Below are positions 59,987 to 64,000 of a stretch of 64,000 nt of DNA, one piece after another. The notes under the pieces are model-generated. The model was not told the origin of the DNA and searched no databases. It saw only the letters and a list, made by a program, of their open reading frames with translations. A program made the translations under genes and the position numbers. Location of the stretch: assembly GCF_003286085.1 (NCBI RefSeq), contig NW_020825288.1, forward strand, positions 27,342,001 through 27,406,000. Reading direction: 5' to 3'. How positions within the stretch are numbered: the stretch's first letter is position 1; each line of letters begins with the position of its first letter. Source of the DNA: Drosophila persimilis (taxonomy: Eukaryota > Arthropoda > Insecta > Diptera > Drosophilidae).

Positions 59987-62599
59987 ATGAGGTCGTGGGA
60001 CAACTGGCAACTGAAAGGAAAACTGGGCCAGGGCGGCTTTGGCGAGGTTCTGCACTGGCTGAATAGTAACACGGGCCAACAAATAGGTAAGATTTTCAGA
60101 TACCCAACAGTTGCGCACTACACTTTCTATATATGGATATGTTTTTTGCGCATGTGTGAGTGAAAACAGTCTGATTCCTGGAATTTCAATGATTCAAGCT
60201 GATAGCGCTCGTCTTGCTGTGTTATCAAAGTTCCGTTTGACGTCCACCTAACTTCCTAGAGGATGCTACGTGCGCGGCTGAGACTGAGTCATGTCGAATG
60301 CGTCTCGGAGATAAAAGCTATTCATTTGTTTATTTTCTGCAGCCACAAAACATATCAAGGACGTGAGTTCGCTGGGGGCCGATCAGCAAGTCAAGTTGAA
60401 AGAGCGATGGATGAAGGAGTTGGAGTGGACGCGATCGATACAGAAACTCACAAACATCGTTGCTGGCGTTTGCTTAAAGAATGAGGATGCCTCCTTCGTG
60501 GCCTATCTGAATAAAAATCACATCTGCCAATTGCCCGTGATCATCCTGGAGTACTGCAACGGCGGAGATGTGCGCCAGCTTCTGCAGAGGCCCGAAAATG
60601 CTAACGGACTGGCGGAGTTCGAGGTGCGGCAGATACTGAGGGACTTGGCGCAAGCCCTGCAGTTTCTGCATTCCGAGTGCAAGGTGTGCCATCGCGACCT
60701 CAAGCCCGACAACATTGTGATACACCGCCAGAAGGATGGATTAAAGACATACAAGCTCACGGATTTTGGTTTAGCACGCGGTGCCCCCGACCAGACGATA
60801 CTGCAGAGTATGGTGGGCACACGGCACTACTTTGCTCCCGAGGTGGTGGATACGGGCATGTACAACACTGCGGTGGACTATTGGTCGCTCGGTATCATTG
60901 CCTATGAGCTGGCGACCGGAGAGGTGCCGTTCATACCCCACCAGACGCCCAGGAACATACTAGTAAATCTGCTAAAGAAGACGCCAGACTGCATTGCCAT
61001 TACGGAGGATCCGCAGGATGCTAATCGCTTTCTGTTCCAAACAGAATTGCCAAATGAGCACCATCTGACAGAGCCATGGGCCAAAGAGTTCACCATGTGG
61101 CTCCGCCTGGCCCTCGACACCGACTACAAGCGACGCGGCCAATTGGCATCTGATGAAGTACATTCGGGTTTCGTTCCGCTCGTCTTCTCCACACTCGACA
61201 GTCTCCTTCAGATACGCGTGCTCACCATTTTCGCTGTGAACTGCTTTAAGCGTCTGGAGTACGTCGTCACGAAGGACATGACAATGCAGGACTTGAAAGC
61301 TTTGATTTGTCAAGACACAAACATAGCCAAAGACGATGTATACTTTGTCCTGCCTACCTATCATCCGCACGAGACGATCAAGCCAACCACCAAGCCCCTG
61401 GATCTCTATGTCGAGAAGTGGAGCGACACCAGCAGAGAGACGCGCAAATCGACCGAAATACCCCCACCCTCTGTGATGTTGTTCGTCTTCCAGGCCACGG
61501 AAAACTGTGTCTATGACGTCTGCAAACCGAGGGTCTCAAAGCTGATTTTGATCTGCAACGTGAGCAGCTTCCAAACGGACAAGCCCTGGCTGCTGAAGCG
61601 CCTTGCGCTGGACATGCACTACATGCTCATGCAGCAACAGAAGGACTTGGAAATGTTCCTCACGGGCTTCCGTGAACTGGCCCTGCTGGTGGAGCATGAG
61701 ATTGTCACCAACCAGTTCATTGCGGCCATTAACGATGCAATACTCACCACTTCGGATACATATAAAATGCTCCAGAAACTGCGCACAGCGGCTGTCGAAG
61801 AGAAAAAGTTTTCTATTCAGGTATCGAGATAGATAGAAGAATCCTCTAGAGTGCTTGAATAATGATTTCGATTTTAGGTAAATGACAACGACTGGAAGCT
61901 GCTTGTAAACACTTACCAGGAGACGAACGCCAGTGCCATACACATCAAGGAGCGTTTCGAATCTGTTTTGAGCGGTACCCGCGAAATTCTGAAGACCACC
62001 AGTCGGCTTTTAAATCGATATGTAGAAAGCGATGTGTTTGGTTTGTAAGTGCGATTTCACACAGTCAAAACATGATTACTGATCATTAAAGATCTCTCCT
62101 TAGGGCTGCCTTTGAACGTGATTCTTTGGGTGGAATATCCCTCGCACACTTCCGCAAAGCTGTCAAGCTGTTTATCACGACTAGTTCAGATGAGGAGAAA
62201 CTGGTAAAGACCGAGTCCAAGCCTTGTGATAAGCTGAATTTGCTATTCATCAAGACCAAGGGGGCTATGAGGACAGCCATGATGAAATTCAGCGAAATCA
62301 AAGAGCAGATCTTTCAATTGCATTTAAAGATGTTGTCCACCGCTGCATCGGCATCTATCGGCATCTCCGGCCCATCTTCAATGCTGCTGCTGAACGAATC
62401 CATGGGTCGACTGACAATGGCCAACTCAATGGGCGACAGCTCGGATTTTGATTCTCTAACAACGAACAATGTTATCGACAAGGCAGCCCGTCTCATTGAG
62501 ATGTGAGTGCAATCACTTTCCTTTGACACTTTCTCTTGTTAGAGTTCTCTTTTTATTTCTTTCAGGCTTAGAACTGACATGGAAATCGATTCGTTATAG
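59987..62599 (+). CDS. ird5: Ird5, IKK-beta kinase of the Imd pathway
   Basis: Catalytic subunit of the fly IKK complex that phosphorylates Relish in Imd immune signalling, in the cytoplasm with Kenny. Exons: 59987-60086, 60343-61820, 61878-62044, 62104-62502, 62566-62599, giving 725 aa, close to the known fly protein. The kinase domain has the Gly loop GQGGFGEV (14-21), the ATP-binding Lys36, HRDLKPDN (150-157), DFG (174-176) and an activation segment SMVGTRHYFAPE. After the kinase come a ubiquitin-like segment (about 300-380) and a long helical scaffold region. The canonical paired activation-loop Ser of mammalian IKK-beta (SLCTS) is not kept as such. Shares its promoter region with Mettl23. 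Confidence 0.93.
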
Positions 62600-63263
62600 T
62601 TTCTCTCGCTCAGGATTTGCCAGAAGATATTTAATCAAAAGCATCGCACGATGCCACACACTTGTTTTTAGTTAAAATTTGATAGATTTTTATAGTTTTT
62701 TTATTTTAGTATTTAATATGAAACTTTGAAGTGCATCGCATTTGTAGTTTTTGAATATATGTTTATTTTTTATTAATTCTTTGTTTGTATATTGCACCAA
62801 AAACGAAACATGACAAATGTTAATTCGTTCTCCTTTTGATATTAAGTGATGCTCGTTGTACTCCCAATGGAAATAAATGTAGTGTCGAACTGAAAGTGAA
62901 AAAATCACTTGGTTTTTGTTCGTAACCCGAAGCCTTCGTTTGGCTACTGCCTACTAGCAGCTGTTCTGCTATTAGGCACTTTAAAATCTGGCTATATAAA
63001 TCGGGAAAATTGGGTGCAAAATGAGTGTTCTTTAGTGTTCCTTCTCAGAACTTAATGACAGCCAAGCTGCCTGCACAATTACTTTGCATATAACAAAACA
63101 AAATATTTATATAGTAGGTATATATCACAAGCGAAGGTGCAAGCCAGGTGGAAAGGGGGAACCAGCTTGGCTTTGAGAATTGTTAAAACTGCTGAGGATT
63201 GCAATGTCACGAGAAAACTGCTGCAGAAGCTAATGCGTCAGCCAGACCCCAGACAAATTCGGC
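62600..63263 (+). other. ird5 3'UTR and spacer
   Basis: AATAAA at 62,873-62,878 is a likely poly(A) signal for ird5, giving a 3'UTR of about 290 nt. A second TATA-like element (TATATAAA, 62,993-63,000) occurs in the spacer, about 370 bp before the next ATG; it could be an alternative promoter. No gene is seen. Confidence 0.5.
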
Positions 63264-63270
63264 TATAAAA
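63264..63270 (+). promoter_or_regulatory. TATA box of the takeout-family gene
   Basis: GGCTATAAAAG contains a consensus TATA box. Transcription would start near 63,293-63,297, leaving a leader of about 75 nt before ATG 63,369. TATA promoters are typical of tissue-specific secreted-protein genes of this family. Confidence 0.65.
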
Positions 63271-63368
63271 GCCATGCGAACAGCCATTAAAGCCAACACT
63301 CGCCACACAACCACCAGTGAAGAAAGAGGCCAAACTGGAGGTGTAGAACAAGGAAAACACGCCACAAA

Positions 63369-64000
63369 ATGGATCACAAATGGATAGCGAAGACGTGGCT
63401 GGTGCTGGGGCTGCTCCTGTTGGCAGTGGCACTGCAGGCGGAACGAACAGAGGCCAAGCCGCAGGGGAAGAGTCGCCTGCGTGAGTGAAAATGCAAACAC
63501 GAATCTGTTTTTGGGACAGAGAATCACACCTTCACTTCTCTTCATAAAGCATCCTTCCTTACGGTTTGCTATCGAGATTCGCCAACGCTGAATGAATGCG
63601 CGAGGAAGTCTTTCAAGTCAATAAAGCCCCGACTGATGGACGGCATACCGGAAATGTATATCCCGCAAATGGAGCCACTGATAGTGCCCGAGGTGAAGAT
63701 GGACCAGGATTCGGGGGCCATTTATCTGCACTCTGTGTACAAGAACGTCAAGATCTCGGGCATCTCCAAGCACACGCTGAACGACCTGCGGATCGAGCCC
63801 AGCAAACTGAAGTTTATCGTCTCCATGACATTCCCAGAGCTGCTCATGGAGGCGGAGTACAGCATTAAGGTCGGTAGAGAGGGAATGAATCCATAACTAA
63901 GTTGATATCTGATTCGTTAATCCTCAATTCAAGGGCAAAATCATGATGATGCCGCTGCTGGGGGATGGCCACTGCAAGGTGAATTTGAGTAAGTGGGAAG
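63369..64000 (+). CDS. JHBP/takeout-family secreted protein, 5' part (cut by window end)
   Basis: Small-lipid carrier of the juvenile-hormone-binding/takeout family. Exons visible: 63369-63480, 63550-63869, 63934-63988; the gene continues beyond the window. The signal peptide is clear (WLVLGLLLLAVALQA). The family hallmarks follow: CYRDSPTLNECAR with the two Cys that form the conserved N-terminal disulfide, IKPRLMDGIPEMYIPQMEPL, and GKIMMMPLLGDGHCKVNL at the end. The second donor (AAG|GTCGGT) is weak, but the phase fits. About 160 of an expected ~250 residues are present. Which family member it is cannot be told. Confidence 0.85.

Overview
The window is insect nuclear DNA from a Drosophila species. 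Genes have many short introns with GT..AG borders, codon use favours CTG/GAG/ATC in third positions, and CA, GAGA and CAG microsatellites fill the introns. Five loci have clear family matches: Mhcl (myosin-18), msps (XMAP215), ird5 (IKK-beta), a METTL23-type methyltransferase and a takeout-family gene. The density of microsatellites suggests a species outside the melanogaster subgroup, perhaps the obscura group; this is an impression, not a measurement.

Layout. Positions 1-3,500 hold no recognisable gene but contain promoter-type motifs (Ohler motif 1 and 6, DRE). From 4,587 to about 36,775 on the + strand runs Mhcl, whose longest form has a KE-rich N-terminus, a PDZ domain, a degenerate myosin motor, an IQ segment and a long coiled coil (2,233 aa as I splice it). 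At least five alternative first coding exons, all ending in phase 0, can feed the same downstream exons, so motor-less and coiled-coil-only forms are predicted. The large Mhcl intron 15,763-26,929 contains an antisense lipase gene (16,234-17,562) and a candidate small membrane-protein gene (20,691-21,137) with its own Inr+DPE promoter.

From 37,118 to 38,564 lies an almost perfect long inverted repeat (arms of about 640-750 bp, loop of about 50 nt) built of tandem units of about 130 bp. It is a candidate hairpin-RNA (endo-siRNA) locus or a foldback element. Decayed-looking coding fragments follow it.

Positions 40,273-46,904 (+) carry a NACHT/WD-repeat STAND protein of the NWD1/qui-1 type. It converges tail to tail with msps (47,716-55,735, -), the microtubule polymerase, which may have a second start exon at 54,689-54,707. 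Upstream of msps is a direct duplication of about 0.8 kb (56,281-57,090 and 57,323-58,155), then a motif-1/motif-6 core promoter facing msps. A METTL23-like gene (58,725-59,537, -) and ird5 (59,987-62,599, +) are divergent and share a 449-bp promoter region. The right end holds the first three exons of a secreted JHBP/takeout-family gene with a TATA promoter.

The genes do not form one pathway: myosin-18 and Msps act in the cytoskeleton, Ird5 in Imd/NF-kB immunity, and the others are independent. All splice sites were placed by eye from GT/AG signals, reading phase and family continuity.
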